A program made the translations under genes and the position numbers. Below are positions 34,101 through 44,215 of a stretch of DNA of 64,000 nt, piece after piece. The stretch's first letter is position 1, and each line of letters starts with the position of its first letter. The stretch comes from Haliclystus octoradiatus (taxonomy: Eukaryota; Cnidaria; Staurozoa; Stauromedusae; Haliclystidae): contig OU744446.1 in assembly GCA_916610825.1 (NCBI GenBank), forward strand, positions 38,011,261 to 38,075,260. Reading direction: 5' to 3'. The notes under the pieces were generated by a model. It did no database searches. It was not told the origin of the DNA and saw nothing but the letters and a program-made list of their open reading frames with translations.

Positions 34101-36145
34101 GAGTGAAAGTGTAAACTTTAAGTGAATGCTCTTCTGGTTTCAAACTTTCTACAGAGTTTGGTAACATTTCTTCAGAATCATGAAGCATTTTAATTCAATC
34201 CAAATATATGTTTTCAATCTGACAACGTGGTTCCTAGAAGAGGAAAACCCTAGACACTGTAGAGGCACTTTGAAAAAAAAACATAACATGTTATCAATTA
34301 GAGGCACAAAGTGAGGACTCAGTGGAGTGGTTAATGTGGTGTTGTACCTCAGCCCACACGGGGTCTTGAGTTCAATCCCTGGCAAGGGTACACTATTGAT
34401 GGCACCAGGAAGAGACTAGGAAGTGTATCCAGCCATTAATCTCACATACACATGAAAAACCATTAATCAAGGATTACATCACTCTTGTGAGTGGGTTATC
34501 GGAATTTTGACCCACAAAATCACTAACAACAAACGAAAAATCCATATCGTAAAAGAGGCCAAACTTCTGGAACATCAATTATCTCTCATCAATTTCACCA
34601 CAACAATGATTTGTTTTCTAATTTAATGGGTCATTGATTTTTCATCAAGTACATTTTAAATGAAATTCCTACGAATATCATTTCATAATACAACGTGAAG
34701 AATGCAACATGATTGTTTTTCAAATATGATTTTATGAAAAATATTCAATCTGTTGCAGCTCGTCGCCATTTTCTAAACTTGTGTTCTAGCTGTTTGGTTA
34801 AAACTGTGCAGGTATAGGTCTATAACCACCCACATGCAGGTATGGGTGACAGGCCTATACCTGCACAGTCTCTACCCGACATAGCACGAAAGCCCATATA
34901 CTTTTAGTGGTTGCCATGGAATGTTGTGGGTTGTCTTGACATAACTGCAAGACATGTAGTACAAATCTGCCAATCATGACTTGCGTTTTTTTAAGTAATT
35001 ATTAATAAAAATTAACCAATCGCCCTGGGGAAAAAAGCTAATAGCCCACCCATGTTGTGGTAAAACGATATGCAAAAAACTAACAATAATATTGACTGTA
35101 TAACAGCAATTCATTTTATTTTTAGTTACTTTGTTTGATTGGTGAAGCATTTGAAGATGATTCTGATGATGTATGTGGCGCTGTCATTAATGTCAGGGCA
35201 CGTGGTGATAAATTAGCAATATGGACTGGGGATTCAAGTAAACAAGACAGTGTTATGAGAGTTGGGTAAGACTTGAATTTAGTTTCACAGATTCACATGA
35301 TTACAGTTATGCAATAATTTATTCTTTCTGCTTTGAATGCTAGTTTTGCGGTCAATTTTGCCTTTTTTAATGGATAGTTAATACCACGTTTTTTATTAGC
35401 CCAGATGTTCTAAAGAGCTGAAATCAGATACCTACACATTAATTAAATTAGTTTGATTAATGGAAGACAAGGCCTAAATGACTAAATCTACTTTAAGTTT
35501 TGTGCAAGATTAAATAACGACACAATCCATATAATGTTGATACTATTTATTATGATAATGGCAGAATGGCAGCCCGTGTCTGCTGACACTACAGGGAGAG
35601 ATGTTAAGGGCTACTATGGCCGTTAGTCAGAGCTCTTTGATACAACAGACACGATCGTACAGTAAGATAGTAAGAGGCGAAAGAGAACGGTTACATGTTA
35701 CAGTTTACACACATGTAGATATACAGGAAATGATTAACAATACACAAATATACGATGACGTGAATATAATATAAAACCACTACAGTTTCACATATACTCC
35801 TGCTGAAATCTTTTTATTATTTATCATTCCAGACGTAAATATAAACAAAGATTAATGCAAGATCAAATAGCTCTTGGTTATGAGGTGTGTACAATGTACA
35901 GTCAAACCTGTTTTAACGGCCACCTCTATACAACAGCCACCTGTATATAGTGGTCACTCTTGCAATGTCTAAAAATAATATTTTCTATTGAATCAAACCT
36001 GTATAGGTCACCTGTCTATGGTGGTTAATTTATCTATCTCTCTTAGCTGGTTGTTATGAATTTGTTCTACTGTACTATAAATCTATCAATTAACTTATTT
36101 GAATAACAGGCACGAGGGAGTTCCTTGTTTTGTGTTAGCTTTTAA
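31165..36145 (+). CDS. EIF4E: eukaryotic translation initiation factor 4E (cap-binding)
   Basis: Binds the m7G cap of mRNA in the cytoplasm and, with eIF4G, brings mRNA to the ribosome. Confident exons: 31395-31544, 32372-32388 (only 17 nt), 32796-32859, 33850-33966, 35126-35265, 35833-35884, 36110-36145, with matching phases and a stop at 36143-36145. The first coding exon is uncertain: ATG 31165 to 31185 (seven codons) has a GTAAAA donor and the right phase but no other support. With it the protein is 198 residues (human 217). Visible: HPLQNQWTLWF, cap-stacking W45 and W91 (QPMWED), W62 of the eIF4G-binding face (VEEFWG), phosphate-binding R147/R149/K152 (RARGDK), and W156 (AIWTGD). The C-terminal loop after LGYE is short and unlike the usual SHADTATKSGS segment. 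The last intron is mostly a MITE. Confidence 0.92.
33011..33184. mobile_element. small inverted-end element
   Basis: A 174-bp element with imperfect inverted ends (CAGGATCCGACAAA against TTTATCGGACCCTG). It is related to 26755-26935 and probably 1903-2187. It is in an eIF4E intron. No certain target duplication. Confidence 0.55.
34312..34545 (+). repeat. tRNA-derived SINE
   Basis: The head has an A-box-like AGTGGAGTGGTTAATGT and a B-box GAGTTCAATCCC at normal tRNA spacing, followed by a non-tRNA body (AAGGATTACATCACTCTTG, GGGTTATCGGAATTTTGACC). It is not an intact tRNA gene. A headless relative lies at 4190-4320. It is in an eIF4E intron. Confidence 0.65.
35899..36072. mobile_element. TA-flanked MITE filling an intron
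   Basis: Ends CAGTCAAACCTG and CTACTG with TA on both sides; same family as 12997-13164. It takes up 174 of the 225 bases of the last eIF4E intron (35885-36109). Confidence 0.75.
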
Positions 36146-36595
36146 ACAAATAAAAAAGTACCGTAAACGCTTGTTATGCTGTTATTGTAGCAATGTTTTG
36201 AAGGATTTTATTTTTCCAGCTGAACTTTACTCTCATGTGTTTATAAATTTGTCACACAGTATTCTCAAATCTGATTGGTGGAAAGAGTCGCAAACTAAGT
36301 AGATTAAGTTCTGGTTATATGCCTGCAGGTTGACCTGAAAGAGGTAGACCGCATGTTTGAATCATTTTGAAGCATTTTCTTGTTACATTCAAAGCTGTTT
36401 TTGAATGAGTCGTTTCAGTTGTCTGCCCTTGAAAAAGTATGTTTCAAAAAAGGGCTAAAGCTCTGGCCAAATGACTTTTTCTCGGAGCTTAACCCTGTAA
36501 TCATAGGACAATATATCTACTTGTTATTTGTTAGATCCTTCGTATAGTATCCCTGCATACTTTTATTGTCAAAAAACAATTTTTTCAAATGTTAA

Positions 36596-37563
36596 AGTGC
36601 ACATGACACCAAAAATTTTTATTCCGGAATCAAGTAGCCCATGCAAAATAAATAGGAATGGCAGCAATAATTTTTCGATTTGGACTCTTATAAGCGGAGA
36701 TATTTAATTTTGAAAGTACCATATTTCAGAAATTGTGCTACTTCGAAAGTCGGAACTCATGGCGGAATGACAAGAAAGCCCACTATGGAAAAATAACCAA
36801 GTCTAGACTTCAAAAAATCGTAACTTTTTTCTCGCGCAAAAGAAATTGTCCACTTTCCAGAGCAGATATGCCCATATCTTCGGGACACCTTGTTGGCCGT
36901 ATATGACTGAATTTGAACGTAAAATGTAGAGTTTATAAAGGTTTTATTAGACTTCGATAAAGTTTTTCTGTCAAAAAGGTGTTAAAACACTGGATTAACG
37001 CATGTTACGCATCAAGGTGTTGACTACTAAAACAGTGGCAAAACGCTTTGTATTCACTTCGCCGCGGATGATGATCTTAACGTCTATAAAATTGAAAAAA
37101 AATCATTGCGCTATTTTGGTCGATCTCCCGCAGCTTAACGTCAGTGCTTCACTGATTTGTTAGCTTCAATCTTAATGATTGGCTATTAAAAACCATTGCA
37201 TGACCCCCTGTTTGACTTGCAGCAGACGCGTTTCTTCACCAAAAACACAATTACAGAAAGATGAAATCGACACACGCAATGTGTTTAATATCATACCTTA
37301 ATCTAGTTTTATATTCGACGGACAACGGTTGTTGTCGACTTCTTCACAAAGCTATCCTGTCTAAGAATTATATTTAATCAATGAATTTAATATGCTGGAG
37401 ATGTTTTTATCTGATATATAAAATACAATATTATATCACAAAAGACGTATCTCCCAAATCTCCGATTATAAGAGTCCAAATCGAAAAATTATTGCCGCCA
37501 TTCCTATTTATTTTGCATGGGCTACTTGATTCCGGAATAAAATTTTTTGGTGTCATGTGCACT
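36596..37563. mobile_element. TTAA-flanked element, asymmetric copy
   Basis: Starts AGTGCACATGACACC and ends with its complement, flanked by TTAA (36592-36595, 37564-37567). The inverted ends are about 110 bp. The left 860 bp match the left half of the larger element at 41907-43875. TTAA targets are typical of piggyBac- and Kolobok-type transposons. No transposase is seen. It lies between eIF4E and the dehydrogenase gene. Confidence 0.85.
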
Positions 37564-37799
37564 TTAACAAATTAGTTGATTTATAGTTGCGATTATTTTT
37601 CGATTACTACCATTTGGCACCTCCGATTACAGGCATAGAAGGGTTGATTTCCTCGTTTTCTACCTGCTCTGATACAAAAGAAATTCACCGAAATCATTGT
37701 GTTTTCTAATGTTTGGTAGTTTTTAATGAAGAGTTTCCTTTTAAATTTTATGTTATTGAACTTTATTCTCATGTCTGGATTATAGGATTACTCTCATGC

Positions 37800-37990
37800 C
37801 CATCCAAAATAAAACCTATATAAATTTGGTAAATTATTTAAACCCTGATTCACGCACTGTCACAAAACATCAATTGTCATAAAATCATAAGCCTTCGTCA
37901 AACATGTCATTATTCGTCATAGTTATTATTTACGCCATGTCAGAACTGAATATTACCAGCACAACTATCTCACCGCTAATTCACAGGCAC
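37800..37990 (-). repeat. internal piece of the Mutator-like MITE
   Basis: Read on the minus strand it matches the interior of the element at 13974-14306 (shared words CACAAAACATCAATTGTCAT, ATATAAATTTGGTAAATTAT, CTTCGTCAAACA). The ends are missing. Confidence 0.65.
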
Positions 37991-38582
37991 TGTTAGTATT
38001 TTATTTTTATTTGTGTTGTTTTAGTGTCATATTGATAACGAAAAAAAATCTGGTTCATCGACGAGAAGCAAATACACATTATAGTCAAACCTTTCATATA
38101 TAATATTTTCCATGGTATTGACATAATTATTGTCATTAAACTTAACATGTAACTACCAAATGAATAAATAACCTAGTTGATGATAAATGGATAACACCAA
38201 AGAACTACGCTAACATTTCCGCAAGACAGCTATCAATCAAGAATATCTTGTGTATTATTGATGATAATTCAATGTTATGTTCATACGCCTTGTTATTTAC
38301 TTTTTCATATAGTTTACAGCTTATAAAAGACGTAATAAAATTTGTTTATTCGTCAGCTATTTCTTGTGTTTGGAAATAATTTATGTCTTTGTCATTTATT
38401 ATTATTATTATGTCATAATAAATTATTGATAATTTGATTTTGTCAGAATTTATCAGATATTATTATAATGTTATTAAAAAAAATAAGATACATTTTTCAC
38501 TTTAATTCTGTCTTTAAGAGTTTCTTTAATTTGAATTTTTTGAGTATCATCAACTGTAACAGAGAATTAGCTGTAATTAAAT

Positions 38583-38662
38583 TAGCCTGCTCGCAGACTC
38601 ACTGTCAAAATGTAAACTTGTAAACAAATTTACATTTTGACAGTGAGTCTGTGAGCAGGCTA
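38583..38662. mobile_element. 80-bp perfect-hairpin element with 9-bp duplication
   Basis: Two arms of about 34 bp, differing at one position, start TAGCCTGCTCGCAGACTC and fold back around a roughly 10-base loop. The flanks TAATTAAAT (38574-38582) and TAATTGAAT (38663-38671) are a 9-bp duplication with one change. The ends share TAGCCTGC with the Mutator-like MITE at 13974, so it is probably a minimal member of that group. The hairpin would also fold well as RNA, but nothing suggests it is a microRNA. Confidence 0.8.
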
Positions 38663-38843
38663 TAATTGAATGCTCCAAATTAAAGGGGGCGTAGCATCTG
38701 GTTCTTCTTGGTGGAAATGAGGTTATGCGAAAATGGGACCCGTTGTTTGAGTTTTGGATTTAGAAGAGCATAGTCAGCCTGTCAGGTCGGAGATTTAACT
38801 GGCGATTCCATTCTGTTATAACTAATACTTTATCTTATAAAAG

Positions 38844-40911
38844 ATGAATGAATCTGTACAACTTTATGAGCAAGAGCTGTCTATGGTAACTACACCGTCA
38901 CCATTTATATCGAAAGCTGACGAAGTTCTTATAAAAGTAAGTCAGATTTTTGACTCATGGCCGTCTGGCGTCTGACGCCTACACTATAATAAATTGAGGT
39001 CTCCGTCTGCCAGACCCTGACCCAATGGCCTGTCACCTGTCTGGCCATCCGCAACATAGGCTATGAGTCCTTGATTTTCTAAAATTCATCCTCAACATTT
39101 TTATTTCAACCGCTCATTCTTCCACAAGGGACACTTTAGAGTCCATTCTATTTCTTTAGTAATGCTAGGCCCCGTACTGGCCCATTTAGGCCTGTTTTGC
39201 CAGTCTGCATAGTACGGTAGACCTGCCCCATGGACAATATTTTTAGCATCTCCAGCCGCCTGTGAAAAAAATTGCAGGGATTGCAATTGCATTCCTATTA
39301 CTACCGTTTTTCGCCCGACGGAGAATGCAAAAATATGTTGAAGCGCCCCAAGGAAATGTTTTGTGACTTTCCCCAGGATCTTGTCGAAAAGCGCCCTTCT
39401 CTGCAAACCGGTTGATTCATACACGGCTCTGTATGCATGCCAATCCTATTCCTGTTGAGAACGCCTATCAGATTGGGTTAATGCCAAAATTGTTAGTCAA
39501 TAATTTTTAATGAAGAAACACAATATTTCTGCGCTAACAAATTCGGCATTAATATTTTTTATTTATTCGCTAACAGATTTTGCAAAAACAAATTCGACAA
39601 ATAATATTTTGGATTTAGACACCCTATTCTAAGAATTTGACCATGATTGAATGAATTTACAACTAAGTACTAATAGAGTCGTTCTATATGGGTTTGTAAT
39701 AGAATAGAAGGTGTTTGGAGCGCCTAAACACAATCCAATTACTAAAGGTGTTCTTATTCTTTTTCTTTGCCGTTCTGAAGTCAATTTTTGATTTTAATTG
39801 GTACATAATAGGATCAGCACATTTAAAGAACGGCGTATAAACATCTAAACGCCTTAATATCTAGTGTGAAAGGTTAGTGTCGCCCCTTGCACAACGTTTT
39901 TCAGCATGGCAGCGTTGCAGCGTTGTGGATTGCAGGTGAGATGTTAGCTGCGGGACTACTTTCGGGAATGAAATTGCAGTATCTTATTTCATAATTTCAC
40001 ATCAATTTTACAATGTATTTATTGATATTTACATTAAATTGTTTTACACTTCCGGTATTGAAAATAAAAGAGCTAAAAGTGCTTATTTTTGTTTATCAGG
40101 TTGCTTATTCCGGCGTGTGCGGTACTGATCTTCATATTATCAAAGGTGAATTTCCATGTTCACCCTCTGCAGTTGTACTTGGTCATGAATTCTGTGGTAA
40201 AGTTGCTGCTGCTGGTAGCGCAGTTCATCATGTTGCTGTTGGAGACAGGTGAGCTGAACAGATACTTTGTAATTATATTTGGACTAATTTGCTGCTAATC
40301 ACTTAACCCGGAAAATGCCCTCCCTGTCCCATTCTTCTTTAATGAGAAGTTAGTCAGGTGCCTCAGTGACATCCAGACATATATTAATTAGTGTAGGCCT
40401 AATGTTTTATTGATTTATCTTTTTGAAACATGATTTGTGATCACTCTATATGGGGACAACGAAGGGTTTTTTTTAAACACAGTTACTCATTTATCCCACC
40501 AATTGATGATTGGTGTCTTTGAAGCATGTGTAGCCTATTTTAAGTTTAATGAGCAAGATGTCTCTTCCTGACACCAACCAATAACTGTGCTTGTGCCAGA
40601 GATTTAACAACCAGACCATGCTAGAGGAGGGCCAACACCCTTCTGAACTCCTCAACTGTTTTCGCAGGGGCAGTTGATCAGCCTACAATCTTGTTTTAAA
40701 GATTTTATTTGATTTTCATCACAATTTTGTTTGGTTATAATTCCTAATATTTTGTGTTGTTTCTGTTATTTAAAGGGTTGTTGTAAATCCTAATAGCTGT
40801 TGTGGAGTTTGCCGATATTGCAATAGAGGACAACCTCACTTCTGTAAAACTGGTGGTATACAATCCACTACTGGCATTTGGAAAAATGGTGGATGGTCAA
40901 CATTTTGTAAG
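38844..40911 (+). CDS. zinc-dependent medium-chain dehydrogenase (alcohol/sorbitol type), first three exons
   Basis: NAD(P)-linked oxidoreductase of the zinc alcohol dehydrogenase superfamily. Exons 38844-38936, 40100-40248 and 40776-40911 join in phase into 126 residues from a Met start. Catalytic zinc ligand C38 is in GVCGTDLH and H60/E61 are in GHEFCG. The structural zinc cysteines are C90, C93, C96 and C104 in the exact C-x2-C-x2-C-x7-C spacing. Members are about 340-370 residues long, so the second half of the catalytic domain and the whole Rossmann NAD-binding domain are missing. Exon 3 ends in a normal donor (AAG, GTAGCA) and I find no further exon up to the satellite. Either the gene continues beyond the window across a >23 kb intron, or it is broken here. 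The start could also be the second exon of a longer transcript. The exact substrate cannot be told. Confidence 0.88.
39101..39424 (-). other. unrecognised open frame in dehydrogenase intron 1
   Basis: A 107-residue open frame with less AT-rich sequence than its surroundings. It contains LQFFSQAAGDAKNIVHGAG, DWQNRPKWASTGPSITKEI and EWTLKCPLWKNERLK. The composition looks protein-like (aromatic and charged residues evenly spread). I do not recognise the family. It could be an exon of a nested minus-strand gene, a transposon-derived piece or a pseudogene. Confidence 0.35.
40640..40676. repeat. end fragment of a GTTCATGAAC element
   Basis: CTGAACTCCTCAACTGTTTTC and then GCAGGGGCAG match the right end of the element at 20526-21428. 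It lies just before dehydrogenase exon 3. Confidence 0.5.
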
Positions 40912-41089
40912 GTAGCAACATTTTAGTTGTTCTATAGTTATATGTTGTGCTAGCCTGTGTGAACCTGACCAACGCAGCACATAATTGTTTAAATACAATA
41001 GTTGTCTTAACATACAACATGAATATTATTGTTCCGTTTTGTAATTAATGTGTGTTAAATTTATACACCATTATACCTAAAAGAACTGA

Positions 41090-41330
41090 TCAGTACAACC
41101 ATATAATACAACAAGAACCCTCCACTCAAGTGAAAAAACCTGCTTCAACAACCATCATTTAAGCTAAATTCGTACAGAGAAAGATCATTTTCATTTTTAG
41201 TCCAAAATACTGGAATTTAGGCCTACTACCTAATGAAATTACCTGCTTTTAGCATTTACTACATTGGATGACTTTAAATCCAAAACAAAGACTCGCCTAT
41301 TTTTAAAGAAAATTTATTTATCTTAATCTA
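41090..41330 (+). repeat. probable LINE 3'-end fragment
   Basis: Broken frames spell the usual last residues of CR1/Jockey-like LINE reverse transcriptase proteins: a segment like FIFSPKYWN, then LPNEI, then a stretch around IQNKDSPIF that fits the FKSKLKTHLF tail. It is heavily degraded. A TAGGCCTA word sits exactly between WN and LPNEI, where related proteins have only about one residue. Confidence 0.45.
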
Positions 41331-41906
41331 GCGGACAGTGACATTTTAAGACCAGTTTTATCTATTAGTTCTACTTTTTATTTCAATTTTAGTTTTAGTT
41401 TATTCTGAAAAGTTTTAACTTTTAAACATAGGCCTACATTTAATTCAACCACTATATGCTTTTAAAAATAATATGTAAAGTGATTATGGTTTAGTTTCTT
41501 TAACAGAAGACACATTCAAAGCATGTTACACACAACATGAGTCTACATTAAGCACAGAAAACACAGCAACATCACACAATTATCAAAGCATATGTGGGAC
41601 TTGAAAGACAACAACAGCGAGTAGGCCTACAAAAACAAATGGCTACTATTGCTAATGCTACGCCATACAACAATATATCAAAAACGTGTCACCTAGCCTT
41701 ATCAGAAAAATACCAGATTATATGCTCAAAAGAGCGATTACTTAATACAAAATCTGAACTAATCTCAGAATAATTTGTTTATCTAATTTTAAGGAAACTT
41801 AAAACATAATCTAACTTAACTGCTGTAATAGGAAACGATTTCATTTATTTAACACACTTTGATTACCAAAACAGAACTATAATATTCATGTTGTAGCCTA
41901 TGTTAA

Positions 41907-43875
41907 AGTGCACATGACACCAAAAAATTTTATTCCGGAATCAAGTAGCCCATGCAAAATAAATAGGAATGGCGGCAATAATTTTTCGATTTGGACTCTT
42001 ATAAGCGGAGATATTTAATTTTGAAAGTACCATATTTCAGAAATTGTGCTCCTTCGAAAGTCGGAACTCATGCCGGAATGAAAAGAAAGCCCACTATGGA
42101 AAAATAACCAAGTCTAGACTTCAAAAAATCGTAACTTTTTTCTCGTGAAAAAGAAATTGTCCACTTTCCAGAACAGATATGCCCATATCTTCGGGACACC
42201 TTGTTGGCCATATATGACTGAAATTGAACGTAAAATGTAGAGTTATAAAGGTTTTATTAGACTTCGGTAAAGTTTTTCTGTCAAAAAGGTGTTAAAACAC
42301 TGGATTAACGCATGTTATGCATCAAGGTGTTGACTACTAAAACAGCGGCAAAATGCTTTGTATTCACTTCGCCGCGGATGATGATCTAAACGTCTATAAA
42401 ATTAAAAAAAAATTCATTGCGCTATTTTGGTCGATCTCCCGCAGCTTAACGTCAGTGCTTCACTGATTTGTTAGCTTCAATCTCAATGATTGGCTATTAA
42501 AAACCATTGCATGACCCCCTGTTTGCCTTGCAACAGACGCGTTTCTTCAACAAAAACACAATTACAGAAAGATGAAATCGACACACGCAATGTGTTTAAT
42601 ATCATACCTTAATCTAGTTTTATATTCGACGGACAACGGTTGTTGTCGACTTCTTCACAAAGCTATCCTGTCTAAGAATTATATTTAATCAATGAATTTA
42701 ATATGCTGGAGATGTTTTTATCTGATATATAAAATACAATATTATATCACAAAAGACGTAATATATTGACGACACAGAGAGGTGTCTCATATTCGGGGAA
42801 AGATGGATATAATAATTCACTGAAACTAAAACATTTTGTACAGTTTAGACACACATATGAACAGTTTTACATTAATTTTGGCTTTCAAATCAACTTCATT
42901 GTTCAACTAATTTACATTTTTTGTTGACGAAGACTAGATGTTATTCGTGAAATTATACAGTATACAGTAACAAATCATATGATATTGCATTGTTTTTCGT
43001 TTCGAGCACTTCAGTGAGTGAATCATCGCTACAGATACACATGGCGAGTAGAACCGACTTCAATGTCTGTATTATATTTACCTCGACCCTGAAATAATTC
43101 GAGTGTGCCCAGTGCATATCAGCATGCGAGTGTTGTTCAAGCAGAATCAAATCATGACGATCATCACGAATAACATTTAGCCTTCGTCAACATAAAATGT
43201 AAATTACTTGAACAATGAAGTTGAATTTGAAAGTCAAAATTAATGTAAAACTGTCCATATGTGTGTCCAAACTGTACAATGGTTTTTAATAGCCAATCAT
43301 TGAGATTGAAGCTAACAAATTAGTGAAGCACTGACGTTAAGCTGCGGGAGATCGACCAAAATAGCGCAATGAATTTTTTTCAATTTTATAGACGTTAAGA
43401 TCATCATCCGAGGCGAAGTGAATACAAAGCGTTTTGCCACTGTTTTAGTAGTCAACACCTTGATGCGTAACATGCGTTAATCCAGTGTTTTAACACCTTT
43501 TTGACAGAAAAACTTTATCGAAGTCTAATAAAACCTTTATAAACTCTACATTTTACGTTCAAATTCAGTCATATATGGCCAACAAGGTGTCCCGAAGATA
43601 TGGGCATATCTGTTCTGGAAAGTGGACAATTTCTTTTGCGCAAGAAAAAAGTTACGATTTTTTGAAGTATAGACTTGGTTATTTTTCCATAGTGGGCTTG
43701 ACATTCCGGCATGAGTTCCGACTTTCGAAGGAGCACAATTTCTGAAATATGGTACTTTCAAAATTAAATATCTCCACTTATAAGAGTCCAAATCGAAAAA
43801 TTATTGCCGCCATTCCTATTTATTTTGCATGGGCTACTTGATTCCGGAATAAAAGTTTTTGGTGTCATGTGCACT
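41907..43875. mobile_element. large TTAA-flanked foldback element with nested palindromes
   Basis: Flanked by TTAA (41903-41906, 43876-43879). The outer arms are about 590 bp inverted copies (41907-42500, 43285-43875). Inside lies a second, unrelated inverted repeat (about 42829-42952 against 43155-43281) around a 200-bp centre. The left 860 bp match the element at 36596-37563. No transposase frame is visible. It lies between dehydrogenase exon 3 and the satellite. Confidence 0.85.
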
Positions 43876-43934
43876 TTAAGACAATTATTCTATTAAAACT
43901 ATGACGCGCTGCGGCACTTGTGGTAGCATGTAAT

Positions 43935-44060
43935 AGGAGTCACCATGTATATTTTTCATTGAGTATCAACTGTCTGATGATCGCACACTGCGTGAAACTT
44001 GAGTAACAGATATTAAGAATGTGTTTTCTTTGACTCAGTCACCATCCTTATTACAGCTCT
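43935..44060 (+). repeat. single hammerhead unit facing the satellite
   Basis: From GGAGTCACCATG to TTTGACTCAGTCACCATCC this is a diverged copy of the satellite unit in opposite orientation, directly before the array. Together with the array's first unit it has the same face-to-face layout as the inverted pairs at 13.3 and 18.1 kb. Confidence 0.75.
43970..44009 (+). ncRNA. minimal type I hammerhead ribozyme motif, likely relative of the satellite founder
   Basis: Stem I CTGT/ACAG (43970-43973, 44006-44009), core CTGATGA (43974-43980), stem II CGCA/TGCG closed by CAC, core GAAAC, stem III ACT/AGT with a TG loop, cleavage triplet GTA at 44003-44005. All core bases are intact. Stem II is fully paired except for the T.T at its foot. 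Stem I and III match the satellite exactly, so this copy shows what the satellite ribozyme looked like before its stem II changed. Confidence 0.8.
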
Positions 44061-44172
44061 ACCAATGTCTATTCGGTATTGTGCACTTTCACATTTGACA
44101 ATATAGATAAATATATCTTAATTATTTTAATAATAATATATGGCGAAAGAGTCAAAGAATACACATTCTTTA

Positions 44173-44215
44173 CTGTTACTCAAGTTTCACGCATTTCACT
44201 GTGATCTTCAGACAG
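44173..44215 (-). ncRNA. representative satellite hammerhead motif
   Basis: First complete copy of the ribozyme fold in the array, repeated in each later unit. Minus strand: CTGT, CTGAAGA, 16 bases of stem II, GAAACTTGAGT, A, ACAG. Stem II pairs C-G, A.C, C-G and A-T around a six-base loop, with T.T at the foot. The A.C is where the copy at 43970 has a G-C pair. Cleavage would leave 90-nt monomers. Activity is not shown by sequence alone. Confidence 0.72.

Noticed and set aside
34316-34400. tRNA gene
   Set aside because: A-box- and B-box-like words are present but no cloverleaf closes and the sequence continues as a dispersed SINE. The same holds for 25400-25545.
42953-43150. Open frame in the centre of the foldback element
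   Set aside because: Short, not transposase-like, and within a palindromic region with no conserved coding signal.
40912-44139. Fourth exon of the dehydrogenase
   Set aside because: I searched for the family's next segment (a KLPD..ALTEPLSC-like stretch after an acceptor in phase 0) and found none before the satellite.
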